Shown: positions 1 to 10,739 of the stretch, one piece after another
How the letters are laid out: every line of letters starts with the position of its first letter
Numbering within the stretch: position 1 is the stretch's first letter
Source of the DNA: Sorex araneus
Lineage: Eukaryota > Chordata > Mammalia > Eulipotyphla > Soricidae
Assembly (NCBI RefSeq): GCF_027595985.1
Contig: NC_073306.1
Span: 96,484,926 to 96,548,925 of the forward strand
Reading direction: 5' to 3'
DNA: 64,000 nt
Position numbers and translations under genes: made by a program
Notes under the pieces: generated by a model
The model's database searches: none
The model's input: only the letters and a program-made list of their open reading frames with translations
What the model was told of the DNA's origin: nothing

Positions 1-172
1 TTAAGTTGGGCTGCATAGGGCAGTGGGATGGTGAGATGACTATTAAAAGTATGGATGCAACATCAGATTGTCTTGGGTTAAATTCCAGTTCTGCTGGGTT
101 TTAGCTGAGTGAGTTAGCCAGTTGTTTACAGTCTCTCTGGGCTTTAGTTTTCTCCTGTGAAAATAGGCATAT

Positions 173-313
173 GGGGCTGGAGAGATGGTACAACGGGTAA
201 CCTAGGTTTGATCCTTGGCACCACTGAGCCATGCCAGGAGTGGTCCCTGAGTGCAGAGCCAGGAGTAAGTCCTGAGCGCAGCTGGGTGTGGTCCAGAAAC
301 AAAGCAAAAAGAA
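173..313 (+). mobile_element. Old tRNA-type SINE
   Basis: Begins ggggctggagagatgg. The head is shortened between the A-box and B-box (taggtttgatcc). The body gccaggagt...gagtgcagagccaggagtaag is intact and ends in an impure A-rich tail. Confidence 0.8.
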
Positions 314-1001
314 AATAGGCATGATTATAGAACTTATCTCCACAGATTGTTCTGTTATCTCTGTTCAATTGAGAGGGTTAACCGATTAGCACACTGGAGG
401 CCTACCCCTAAGGAATTCCTAAAGAATTCCTTGCCTTACCCCGAGAAGACAGTGGGAACACCCAAGGAGAGGCTATCTCCTGCACAGAGGATACACATGA
501 CTTCATTCTCACTGATCTTAGCAAAGACACCCTGCCAACAGATAGGCATTCGGGAAGGGATGGATCCTAGAGCATCTTGTGCTATCCTTATCCAGAAATG
601 GTAAATACCTAGCCTGGGGTTACAAAATGGGAAATCAATTCAGTGATTCCTGCACATGCAGATTTGAGAAGACATTGCTAAAAATCTTACAGTTTAGAAA
701 TTTCATCAATTTAACATTTATTCTTGAGATTGGAGCTTATAGCTCATGTAAGAGTACATGGTTTGCATGTTTGAGAGCCTGGCTTAGATCCCCAGCACAA
801 CCACATATACACAAGCAAAATATGTATTGTATATGTACATATTAGTACGATGGAACGTAGACATAACATAAGAACATTACATATAATCGAGGTATATGCA
901 AGGCTTTTGTTTGTTTTCAGTGACAGGAGTTTAAATCCAAAGTGTAGGAGATCACTGCTTGAGTATGGACTGACCAGCTCTGCTTTTTACATAGTACATA
1001 A

Positions 1002-1107
1002 TAGCACTGTAGCACTGTTGTCCCATTGTTCATCGATTTGCTGGAGCGGGCACCAGTAACGCCTCTATTGTGAGACTTGTTGTTACTGTTTTTGGCATAT
1101 CGAATAC
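1002..1107 (-). mobile_element. RTE-tailed SINE, 5'-truncated
   Basis: Reverse of the motif atatgccaaaaacagtaacaa ... gttactggtgcccgctc ... caatgggacaac. The tail consists of repeated acagtgct units at 1002-1020. The tRNA head is missing. Confidence 0.8.
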
Positions 1108-2086
1108 CTCTCAAGTGCTATTGTGTACTCTACCATGTAAGTTACTAGCTAGATGTATTTAAAATTTCCTTGGGCAAATCCTCAGGTACCTGGAAAGCAT
1201 CAGTGGAGAACATTTTTCTCACTACAGAAAACTCAGCCGGATGCGGCTGCTTTGGAAGGGGTTCTTAGTTCCATGCTCCTTTCTAGGAGGAGAGACCCTT
1301 CGAATTCCAGGTCTCACTTTGGGTTTTATGATTTTATGCCTCTGAGAAAAACCAACAGGCGTGGGGCCATCTTCCCAAGCTCCAAAGATCTGCGCACAGA
1401 TGCACAGGCATCCATGTTCCTTACAGAATGATCCGAGGCCTTTGGAGAGCTGCTCTCCAGACTGTCCCCAGTGCAATTGGCCCACCTGATGACAGGGAAT
1501 CCCTAGGTGAATCCAGACCCTCCTGGGCCAGCACACAAACTATTTCCTCTGCCTCTTGGGTTGAGCCCCACCCTCTTTCTGTGCCAAGTCTTGCTCCGAG
1601 CCACTTGACTCTCCAGGAACAGCAGTGCTGGTGAAAACAAACAGTCCCAAAGAAGCTGAGGTTGCCTGGCTCCTCCTCACCCACGTCCTGATGACAGAGC
1701 GGAGCCTGGCAGCCCATGAAGAGCTGGGCAGCATGCAGTTCTGGTCCTAACTGGACCAGAACCTCTCTGGGCCTGAAACAGGAGCAGAGGTGGCAACGCA
1801 TTCCCATTCTTTGGGAGACTATTTATTTTTATCATCTTCCAGCATCCCCAAGGTACCGCCATTATCCGGGCTGCAGAGTGAGGCTCTGCCACCTCCTGCC
1901 AATGTTCGCCATTGGTGAGGATCTCCTCTGTCCTCACTTCCCCTACTCCCACTCCAGAACCTTGGATGGTAGCGAGGCGGTCCTCACAGCCGCCCTCTCC
2001 CCAAGCCCTCCCTCCACCCTACCTGTGCTTCCCCATGCTCCACCCTGCCTAATGGAGCTCTTCCTTCTCCCTTTCCACAGCCTTCT

Positions 2087-2120
2087 ACACTTGATCTTAG
2101 CCAAAAATCCGAGAAGCGAT
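2087..2120 (-). pseudogene. U2 snRNA retropseudogene fragment (5' end of U2)
   Basis: The minus strand reads as the first ~34-36 bases of U2 snRNA (starts atcgcttctcgg, then ttggctaagatcaagtg), with two changes in the GGCC segment. It is flanked by a perfect 13-bp direct repeat, tccacagccttct, at 2074-2086 and 2122-2134. This marks an L1-type retrotransposition of a 3'-truncated snRNA. There is no poly(A), no rest of U2 and no snRNA promoter, so it is not an active gene. Confidence 0.88.
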
Positions 2121-2470
2121 ATCCACAGCCTTCTGACACTGGGAGGAAACCACTTAGGTTCCACATTTCCAAAGATTTAGGTACCTTCTTCCTGCTGTGA
2201 TTTCCCTTTCACCTCGCTTGCAGCTTCATTTGTCCACCTGAGCTACTTCCCTTTATTAGCAAGGATAATCACTGAAACCCCCAGCCCTAAAATGAAAGCT
2301 ACAGCGAAGGCTTTTGTGTTGTCCACACATTGCTCAGTACTGAAGTAGGTGAGTCATTTAAACACCCCCTGAAAAATGCCTACTGCAGCCCAGAGGCTGG
2401 GAGTGGTCCACGGGCTCAGGGAGCAGAGGGGCAGTCCTGGGTCCAGCAGATAGGGCAGTAGTGAGCCATC

Positions 2471-2641
2471 TCTTGGGGACAGAGAGATAGTACAGCAGGT
2501 TAGGTGTTTGCTTTGCATGCAGCTGACCCAGGTTCGATCCCCGGCATCCCATATTGTCCCCCACCAAGCAGCGCCAGGAGTGATTCCTGGGCTCAGAGCC
2601 AGGAGTACTGCTGGGTGTGATACAAAAACCAAGAAACAAAA
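2471..2641 (+). mobile_element. tRNA-type SINE
   Basis: The A-box region (agagatagtacagcagg), B-box (ggttcgatcccc) and the gagccaggagtact body are all readable. It ends in a mixed A-rich tail 100 bases from WNT2B exon 4. Confidence 0.85.
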
Positions 2642-2747
2642 TGTCATTCTAGGACTCATTCTAGGGCTTGCCTGGTGGTGGGAGCACTCCTCTGCAGCTA
2701 CCCCATCCCGCCTCCAGCAGCTGGGTGCCCACCTGCCCCCTCCTCAC

Positions 2748-3012
2748 CTGCAGCCTTGTCGAGGACGCAGTAGTCGGGGGAGTTGTCGAAGTAGACCAGG
2801 TCGGTGCGGGTGGCCCGGCGGTAGCCTTGGCGGGCAGCTGTGAAGTTGGCGCCGTCCTGGGTGGCCGTGACCTGCACGGCGCCATCGTAGCGCCTCCGCA
2901 GGTAGTCCCCAGTGCGGCGGAAGTCTGACAGGGCCCGCCAGCAGGTGCGAAGTGTGCAGGAGCCGCTCACGCCATGGCACTTGCACTCCAGCTTCAGGAA
3001 GCGCCGCACGGC
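2748..3012 (-). CDS. WNT2B: WNT2B coding exon 4 (lipidation-site motif)
   Basis: This 265-bp exon encodes residues 216-303 plus one base of Gly304. It starts [19 protein letters not shown], which includes the conserved serine motif that Porcupine palmitoleoylates in Wnts and through which the ligand contacts the Frizzled groove. A second N-glycosylation site NFT follows (about Asn270), and the exon ends [14 protein letters not shown]. The acceptor is ctcccgcag (complement of 3013 upward) and the donor gtgagg (complement of 2742-2747). The C-terminal cysteine-rich exon (about 75 residues in other vertebrates) was not found in 1-2747 on the minus strand, so it must lie beyond the left edge. The visible exons make 303 codons of a predicted protein of about 380. 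Confidence 0.96.
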
Positions 3013-3330
3013 CTGCGGGAGCCAGGTGGGGCACGGCCAGGTGAGGCGCGGCCAGGTGAGGCCGGGCCAGCCCTCCCAGGACCAGAGTGTGCTTTTTAAA
3101 TACGTGGGTTAGTACTTTCTTCCTGCTGTGACGACTACAACTGAATGTTGATATTATCAATGCATAATCCTTTGTATTATTCAAATGTGGGAAAAATCAT
3201 CTAAAATATCCCAGGCACCGCATGGTCCTTCAAGCACCACTGGGATTGGTCAGATGCCAGGCAAGCGCCTTGACCCCTATATGAGCTCTCCTGCCCTAAA
3301 TTCTTGGGTTGGTGTTTTATTGTGTTGGGT

Positions 3331-3505
3331 TTTTTGGGTTTTTTTTTTGGCAGGGGAGGGGTTATTGAGTCACATCTGATGGAGCTCAGGGCTTACTCCT
3401 GACTCTGTGCTAAGGGTTCAGGTCACTCCTGGCAGTGCTTAGGGGACCGTATAGAGTGCTGTGGGTGGGGTCTGGGTCAAGCAGTGCACAAGGCAAGCGC
3501 CCACA
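3331..3505 (-). mobile_element. Old tRNA-type SINE in WNT2B intron 3
   Basis: A T-rich start, gtcacat, cagggcttactcctgac, then ctcctggcagtgcttaggggacc. The head is decayed. 3506-4217 shows no further repeat or gene signal. Confidence 0.65.
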
Positions 3506-4217
3506 GCACAAGGAGAAATGGGTTTCTTTAAATGTCTGTCCAGGAACTTGCCTTTCTCCTCCAAGTCTGACAATAGGACAGTTCCTGTCAGTGTTTGCAT
3601 TCAGCTCTCTCCCCTGAGTCTCCCCTCTCCTGCTAACTGATTTTCATACCCCTGTTCACTCATTCATGGGGCCAAAACCTTAGGCCCCTGAGAGCTGCTG
3701 ACCCTGGCACTCCCTCCCCCCCCGCCCCAGTGTCAGCCATTCTTTCTGCTTTTGGTTTTGTTTTGCATCACAGTTAATAGTATGGGGAGCAGAGCTGGGA
3801 GCTCCCCTGCCCTCTGGGCTCCTCCAAAGTGAGACCCCCATCTTTGGGGAAGACCCCTGGACCAACACTGTCTTCCTCTACCTTGGGGCCTGCTTGAACA
3901 TTGGTGCCCCAGGATCAGAGAGTGCTGCCACATCTCCTTTCTCATTTTAGAGTTCAAGTCCCCCAGGCCTGGGAGTGTCCGTCTCCAGCGGGGGACACTC
4001 ATCAGGCAATGCTCACACCCAGCCCTGGCCACCAATAGGTCCTTGCCGCCCGTGGTTGGAGGCAGCTGTGCTTCTCTCTGTAAGTCAGGATTTCCCTTCT
4101 TCCCTCCCCCTCTGGCCTGTCTGAAGCCAGGACTCTCCCAGCTGCCATACTGTCACTGCTCCTGTCCTCCAGTCCTCCCTGGCAGACAGGACAGTGGGTA
4201 TCCCAGTGAGCACTGAC

Positions 4218-4495
4218 CGTGCGGCCACAGCGGTTGTTGTGCAGGTTCATGAGAGCCCGTGCATCCTTCAGCCTCTTCTCCTTGGCATCCACGAAGGCCT
4301 TGGCAAAGCGAATGCCGTAGTGGATGTTGTCACTGCAGCCACCCCAGTCGAAGTCCCCGCGTTGGTCATGGTGGCGGCCACGGGTGTAGGGGTCACAGCT
4401 GCACACACTCAATTCGCCCTGGCTGCAGGCACGGGTGATGGCGTGGACCACCCCTGCCGATGAGATGGCGTAGACAAACGCTGCCTCCCGGCTAC
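4218..4495 (-). CDS. WNT2B: WNT2B coding exon 3
   Basis: This 278-bp exon encodes the end of the split Ser codon and residues 124-215: [19 protein letters not shown], the cysteine-rich [13 protein letters not shown] stretch, the [11 protein letters not shown]nt signature, then [15 protein letters not shown]. These are disulfide-forming core positions of the Wnt N-terminal lobe. The acceptor is a cag ending at the complement of 4496, and the donor is gtcagtg (complement of 4211-4217), leaving phase 0. Intron 2 is 4496-5336 (841 bp) and intron 3 is 3013-4217 (1205 bp). The coding frame reads past both splice sites by chance, so the long open frame at 4002-4859 overstates the exon. Confidence 0.96.
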
Positions 4496-5336
4496 CTGGA
4501 CCAGCAGAGGAAGGCAGGCACGGTGAGCAGGGTGGCTGGCCCACACCTGAAGCCCCTCTCCCCTCTCCCCTCCCAGTACCACACCCCATGCCGCTCCCCT
4601 CACTGCTCTGCCCTGGCGTGTGCTCCTGGCCTCTTGGCTGACCTGTGCTGCTTCCTTCCACACTCCCCAGGGCCAGCCCGGCTGCAGGCAAGTCACCCCT
4701 CCCGCCGAGAGAGCCGCCCTGTCCGTCCAGGCTCTCAGGCCCACTCTGCTGGACAGTTCCTCGAGAGAGGACCCTGGGGACCGGAGGCCAGCCTGTCCAC
4801 TGCCTGCTTCCTCCCCGCCCTGCTCTGGGACAATGACTCATCACTCCTGTCCCCAACATTTCCAGGCACCCATCTAGCTCCCTTCCTCCTTGTCAACTGT
4901 CTAACTGTTTAGTTGTTTGGCTGAACGGGGAGGCTAAGCCACTGACTCTCCAAATATTTACATATCACCTTTCTGTTTAGTTCCTGCTCCCATTACTGTA
5001 GAGCTGGGGGTGCTGGGGTGAGGGTAGTGGTGGTGGCGGTAAGAACCGAGCAGCCAGTCCTAGTCTTCAGCCTTGTTCCAGCAAGGAAACCTCCAGGCTG
5101 GGGGTGGGGGGGGAAAGGGAGGAAGAAAGACGGAAGTGCTCGGGAACCCTCGTCCCCATGTCCCGGAGCACTGGCATTCCCGGGGACCCCTACCCACATA
5201 GCTAAGGGACTGGGGCTCTGTCCCAAGTGTCCTCTGGTTATGGGTGCTGGGTCGGACAGGCGTGGGTGCCGTGCCTCGCCCCCCAACCCCCACGTCTAGG
5301 AAGGGAAGGCTCGGGGCTGGAGAGCAGGGCCCCTAC

Positions 5337-5557
5337 TTCTGAGCATGACACGGCCAAAGACAGTGTGGTCCCGCTCCAGCGTGGTGCAGTTCCATCGGTG
5401 GTGGCGGAACTGGTGCTGACACTCTCGGATCCACTCGCGTGCACCCTCGCCCACTGAGCGCATGATGTCAGGGTACCGCTGGCACAGCTGCCGCTGCCGG
5501 CTCACCAGACCCGGGATATTGTCACAGATTACTCGGGCCCCCAGTGCCCCGATGTAC
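5337..5557 (-). CDS. WNT2B: WNT2B coding exon 2
   Basis: This 221-bp exon encodes predicted residues 50-122, starting [16 protein letters not shown] and ending GRVMLR, with the next Ser codon split A|GT. It holds the start of the Wnt N-terminal domain: Cys60 in the ICDN segment, the [11 protein letters not shown] motif, and an N-glycosylation site NCT (about Asn105). The acceptor is ccaccttgcag (complement of 5558 upward) and the donor gtaggg (complement of 5331-5336). Phases match exons 1 and 3. Residues [24 protein letters not shown] are WNT2B-type; remembered WNT2 differs here (RVMCDNVPGLVSSQ). Intron 1 (5558-11058) is about 5.5 kb and contains several old SINEs and an AG microsatellite. 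Confidence 0.96.
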
Positions 5558-7146
5558 CTGCAAGGTGGAGACGGCCCTGTCAGCATCCCAGCCCTTTCCC
5601 AGCCCCGGCCCACGTCCCCAGGCTGCCGGGCGCCACCACTGCCCCCTGCCCGTCGCAGGGTCAGAGAGTGGCTCCCACACTCTTCTGCTCCCTGACCTCC
5701 GCCAGCGACACCCACATATGTCATGTACACAGAAGCTGTGGGGATGTCGCACAGCCCCAGGGCCTATTTGTTTAACGAGCAGTAAGGTCCTCAGAAAAAT
5801 AAACTAACAAAATGAGAGTCTGGAGCAATACTCACACCCACATGTCAGAGGCACAGACCGCAAAGCAAGTCCCCAAAACAGGGTTGAGGGAAGGAGGGTG
5901 AGCCTGGGGGAGAGGAGAAGTGGGCAGCCCAGGGAAAGTCTCAGCCCTGGGGGCCCCCGTCTGCACCTCTGCTCTCATCAGGCCCCCCAGGTAATGCTCC
6001 CACTATCCCGAGAAGTCGACTGCGGGCTGCGGGCCCTGGCGGCCACATGGCCACTGGCACTGGGCCCAGCACCAACCTTCCTAAGATCAACTTGGGCTGG
6101 GCTTGTAAAAGACAGATGTGGCCAGAATCCGTCCCCATGGTCTTGGGGACGCCTCGTCCCTTCTTTGTCCCTTCCCTACTCCCGGCTTGGGACTCAGACA
6201 GCCGGACAGCTCTGAAGCCCGAATGCCTCCGGACCCCCTCACCAACTCTCCCTCCCCTCGCCTCTCCCACCCCTGCATCCTCCTGGCACTGCTGCGGACA
6301 GTTCCCAGGGAGGTGCCCCTTGCCCCTGTCTCCTCAGCAGGTGAGTGCCCCGGGCTGAGGCACAGCTGTGCCTGCAGACAGGTTTGGTCTGGGCCATGAC
6401 TGGCCTGTGGTGTGGGAAAGGCCCCAGTGTGGGCCTACAAGAAGGCGAAAAGGGTGGCTGTCGTGGGGAGAGTGGGGACAGCTGACTGCCAGGGGCTCCG
6501 TGCCCCTACCCTCGCCCCCACATTCCCACCGCCTGCCCTCACCCAAAGACTGGATCGCCAGCAGTGACACCCAATTCAAACAAACACGAGGAGGGCTGAT
6601 GCTGGAGCTCCATGGGGCTGATGAGGCCCATCTGTCCGGGGGGCGGGCCGAGCTGGGCGGCCCGCAGCTCGCAAATCCCACGGAATCAGCATCCCCTGCA
6701 CTGTCCGGCAGGCAATAGTTCCCAGGGACAAACAAAATAAACACCCGGAAAGGGCTGCCAGCAGAGTCACAGCCGCGGAGCCGCGGGGCTTTGTTTGGAG
6801 AAGGGGACGCTGGGTGTTGGAGCTGGTCTCCGCGCCCACCGCGGCCCAGACCCGGCCTAGTCGAGCTCAGCCTGGGCTTTTGTTTTCCTAAATGGGGCTG
6901 GGAGGAACGAGGTTGTGGGAGTTGAGGCCAGTCATCCCGCCCTCGTGACACAGCCTGCAATGAGGCGGCCACACACTGGCAAAAAGTCCTTCCTGTGGTC
7001 TGACTTAAGCCCATCCTGCTGCGGCCCACGCGGCCCTCCTTCCATCCACACTGAGCGTGGGAACATCTGTCCAGCATCTATGACAGGAAGATCATTACAT
7101 TTCCTACTTACTTACACCGCTGAGTAAAGGGCTTCAAGATTCCTGG
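5558..7146. other. WNT2B intron 1, repeat-poor upstream part
   Basis: No repeat family recognised. 6630-6850 is GC-rich with several CpGs, short cggccc/ccgcgg palindromes and a ctttgttt near 6790. It could be a conserved regulatory block, but I cannot test this. Several open frames across it are composition shadows. Confidence 0.5.
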
Positions 7147-7300
7147 GGTTTTCTTTTTGGCTACAGCCTGCAAGGCTTACTCCTGGCCTGACGCTCCAGG
7201 AGCATTCTGGGGTGACCCTATGGGATGCTGGGGATCAAGCCCAGGTCGGTGGCATGCAAGACAAAGCCTTACCCTGCCGGACTATTACTCCATTCACAAC
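7147..7300 (-). mobile_element. Old tRNA-type SINE
   Basis: Contains tttttggctacagcc, ggcttactcctggc, ccctatgggatgctgggg and a B-box complement (gatcaagcccaggtcgg). Diverged. Confidence 0.65.
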
Positions 7301-7502
7301 TGCTTCCAGAAACTGCCTTCAACCCCGTGAGGGGGTGTCAGGGGCCTAGCCAGGAGCCTGGGCCGTTCTCGTCCAGCACAGGCCCACAGGGGCCAAGCAC
7401 AGACCCCAGCTCAGGGGCTGCCAGAGGGGATCCGGGGGCCCTGGTGCTCTGTGGTCACTGATTTCCCAGCTTCCTGCTCTCAGAGTGCTTACTTCACCTG
7501 CT

Positions 7503-7630
7503 TTCTTTGGGGGGGGGGGCACTAATGTTGCTTATTACTCCTGGCTCTGAGCTCAGGAATTACTCCTGGCTGTCCTCAGGGAACCATATGAGATGCCCAG
7601 AATCAGACCTGGGTTGGCTGTGCTGTCTCT
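7503..7630 (-). mobile_element. Old tRNA-type SINE, head lost
   Basis: Contains ttattactcctggctctgag, aattactcctggctg and accatatgagatgccc, and stops near the B-box. Confidence 0.65.
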
Positions 7631-7947
7631 GTCCTTCTCTTCGCTTGCTTTGAAGAATTCACATTCCTTCCTTTGACAAAGTGACCCAGACCCTACTCTA
7701 GTGTATATGATCAGAGTAGAGTAGCACCTGTGTCAGGAGCACCTGGGGACTTCTTGGAACTGATGAGACCTGGGTCCCCCACGCCCACTGAGCCAGAACC
7801 AATTCCTCACCATCCCCAGGTGATTCGAGGTCTCCGTCCAGGAAGGCAGGAGCTTTTCTGTTCTGTTCATGACAGCATCCCTATGCCTACAACAGCGTCT
7901 GGGACAGTTATTAACAGCTACTTGCTAAGTAAAAGATTCATTTCTTT

Positions 7948-8128
7948 GGCACCCAAATGATAGCACAGCGGGCAGGGCACTTGTCTTGCACATGGCAGAT
8001 CTGGGTTGGATCCCCAACACCCATATCATTCCCTGAGCCTTGCCAGGAGTGAGTGCAGAACCAGGAGGAAGCCTGGAACATCCCCGGGTGTGGCCAAAAC
8101 AAAAGCAAACAAAAACCCTCAAAAAACT
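7948..8128 (+). mobile_element. tRNA-type SINE
   Basis: The A-box (gatagcacagcgggcagg) is intact and the B-box (gggttggatcccc) altered. The 3' end gtgtggccaaaacaaaagc is followed by an A-rich tail. Confidence 0.8.
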
Positions 8129-8160
8129 AACCTCTTTGATTTATCCCCAACTCTGACCTT

Positions 8161-8298
8161 TTGATTTTGGGGTCACACTCAGCTGTGCTAGGGATCACCC
8201 CTGGAGGTGCTCAGACCAGGTGTGGTACCGGGATGGAACCTGGGTCAAATGGCCCCATGTCAGGCGTCCAACCTGCTGTGCTATCTCTCCAGCCTCAC
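8161..8298 (-). mobile_element. Old tRNA-type SINE
   Basis: Contains ttttggggtcacactcagc, accgggatggaacctgggtc and the head complement gtgctatctctccagcc. An internal deletion shortens the body. Confidence 0.75.
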
Positions 8299-8600
8299 CC
8301 AACCCCCTTCTTCCCCTTGCCGGCCATAAACTTCGTTTTAATTATAGCTGTACTCCTTGCTGACATTGCCAGCCTATCTGCAGATGTTTTATGTTTGTGT
8401 CTCTTTAATGAGGCCAGGGATCCTCTTTATTCCCACCCCACCCACCCCCGTTTCTTTCACAACTGAAAGTATTGCACATGGTTCAGCCTAGCCCACAGAT
8501 GATCTCTGAACAGAGACATAAAACTGTTACCCTCTCGGACTCTCTTCATACATCATTTATATGGTACTTTAGGATTCACGAAACATTCTACACAAAAATT

Positions 8601-8604
<4 letters not shown>

Positions 8605-8658
<54 letters not shown>
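8605..8658. repeat. (GA)27 microsatellite
   Basis: Uninterrupted GA dinucleotides in WNT2B intron 1. Likely length-polymorphic. Confidence 0.97.
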
Positions 8659-8661
<3 letters not shown>

Positions 8662-9058
8662 TGGGTGGGGGGAGAAGCAGGGGGCTGGCAATCTGTTTTA
8701 GAGGGGAACAGACAGGAGGTTAATTGAAACACCCAGTTCGGTCCATCCACCAGAGAGGTGCAGTGCCCACCCAGGAGTGGACCAACCTGGAATCCGATCT
8801 CTTAAAATGCACCAGAGAGGATGAATACTATCTCTGTGGGATTCTCTGGGGCCTGAAGGTGCTGCTGTTCAGAGACCACTGTGCCCCTCGGTGAGGGTTT
8901 GTTAATGGCTGGTGCCCAGAACAGTTATGCCACTTTCCTGTCACACCCACTCCCTCGGCCTGTGAATCTGTGAAAGCTGCAGCTTGATCAAGTCCCTGAC
9001 CCAGGGTAGGAACCCTTCCTTCTTCTTCTTGGAATCCTGGATTGAGAAGCGGTCATTT

Positions 9059-9222
9059 AGGGGCTAGAGCGACAGTCCAGTGGGCAGGGCACCTGCCTCG
9101 CATGTGGCAGACCTAGGTTCGATCCTGATCCTGTGAATCCCAATCCTGCGTGATCCCTGAGTGCTGAGTCAGGAGTAAGCCCTGAGCACTTCTGGGTGTG
9201 GCCCCCAAAACTAAAGAAGAGA
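9059..9222 (+). mobile_element. tRNA-type SINE
   Basis: ggggctagagcgacagtcc head, B-box ggttcgatcctg, gtcaggagtaagccctgag body, and a short A-rich end. It is the last SINE before the SINE-poor zone around WNT2B exon 1. Confidence 0.82.
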
Positions 9223-9907
9223 GAGCTCATCCTTTTCTCCTCTGGTTATAGGGAAGAGAGGCCAGGAGCGGCTGGTGTATGGGGCAGACCGTGAGGAAGA
9301 TTGGCTGTGAGCCAGAGAAGGGGTGACCTCCAGACCCTGCCAACAGTCCCCAAGCATCTCTCCAGGGGCTGCAGAGTAGCCATTTTGCTGGGCTTTTTCT
9401 TAAGGAAAAGAGATCATCTAAAGCAGCCTCTGTGTCATCCCAAAGCCTTGGTCCCCAATAGCTCTGATGGGTGAGAGGTGAGGAGGCTGAGGACCCCCAC
9501 ATGACCCCACTCCTGCCTCCTGTCCTGCGGCCCTGCTGTCCCCCTGCCCGACACCCTCTGTTGCTGTGTAGCACCCCCAGCCGCCGTGGGCTCTCTCCTG
9601 CCAGGAGTTCTTCCAAAGTCTTTAATATGAACCACAGGGACAGGAGCAGTAGAGAAAGAAGAGCAAGCCAGTGGCCAAGGGACAAAATGGGGAGCAGGCA
9701 GGACCTCCGCTGGGTCTTTAAGGAGCCACTCAGGGTGGCTGGCCCTGCCAAGCGGCCTAGCCCACCTCTCCAGGGGGCCCCGGGCTGCCTCTCAGACTAG
9801 TGCCCAACAGTCCAGGGCCCAAGATGCCCACTGGGGACCTTGTGGGCATCCTCTGGCCACTGCGTACATGTGTGCCCAGCCACACAGAGCGAGGAGCAGA
9901 AGGCTGG

Positions 9908-9915
9908 CTTTGATC
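9908..9915 (+). promoter_or_regulatory. Possible TCF/LEF site in WNT2B intron 1
   Basis: The octamer ctttgatc matches the core TCF/LEF motif bound in Wnt/beta-catenin responses. It lies about 1.3 kb downstream of exon 1. A single short motif occurs often by chance; function is speculative. Confidence 0.2.
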
Positions 9916-10739
9916 TCCTGCTGAACTCTGGAAGGTTTTCCTCCACCCCCCTTCCCTTTCCCTTTCTAAAGGAATGTTTCCAGCCAGATGTAAGATATGG
10001 GCCTCCCCGCTCCCCCATCCAGAACCCCCCTCCTTGCCTTCCCCAAAACTGCAGAGATAAAAAAGATCCAAAAGAGAGATTTTTCTGAAACAGGAAAACG
10101 GGGCGGGGGTGGTGGGATGTTGGAGGGTGAGATGGAGGAGAGCATCTTGAAGTGATAGGAATGTGCAGCTAGAGCTGAAGGGTGGGGTGGGGGTGGGGGT
10201 GGGGGCTCGGCTATGGGCCCCTCACCCTTTGGGCCAAGATTTCCAGTCCCTGGGGGAAGGCACGGGGTGCAGGGCGAGAGGATCAGCGGAGGGGAAGGCA
10301 GGGGGCAGGGCATGGGTAGAGTGCCAGAGGCCAGGCCATGCTAGCCAGTCAAGGGGCTAAGTGCAAAGGAAACCGAGTCTTTCTACTTTCCAAGTCTCTC
10401 CCTGCTCTCTGCCCCAGACCCCAGGGAGATGAGGAGCGAGGGGTGAGAGGGGAAGGGTGGGTCCTGGAGGCCTGACACCCCTCCTGGCCCCCGCCCCCAA
10501 TAGATCTTTAACCTGCTGCTTCCTTCCTCCCAGGAAGAGTCTGGAAGAGAGGAGGCGATAGTAGGGGGCTCCCGAAAACTCGGAGGAGGGAGGAGACGGA
10601 TCTGGGAAGGAAAAGGAAGGGGAGAGCCAAGTCAAAGTGACTATCTGGAGGCAGAACTGCAGACGGGTGCCTGCATGCTGCAAACCCAACTGTCCTGTTG
10701 TTTCCATTGTGGGAGCTTCTTGGGGTGGGTTAGGCGGTT

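Larger units (their letters stand above)
1..2747. other. WNT2B intron 4 (partial)
   Basis: Two tRNA-type SINEs (173-313, 2471-2641), one RTE-tailed fragment (1002-1107) and the U2 fragment are recognisable. The rest (314-1001, 1115-2070, 2135-2470) is single-copy-looking sequence with no coding match. The final WNT2B exon was sought here and not found. Confidence 0.75.

Noticed and set aside
4002..4859. 285-codon frame over WNT2B exon 3
   Set aside because: Only the part between the acceptor at 4495 and donor at 4218 is Wnt sequence; the ends are intron read-through.
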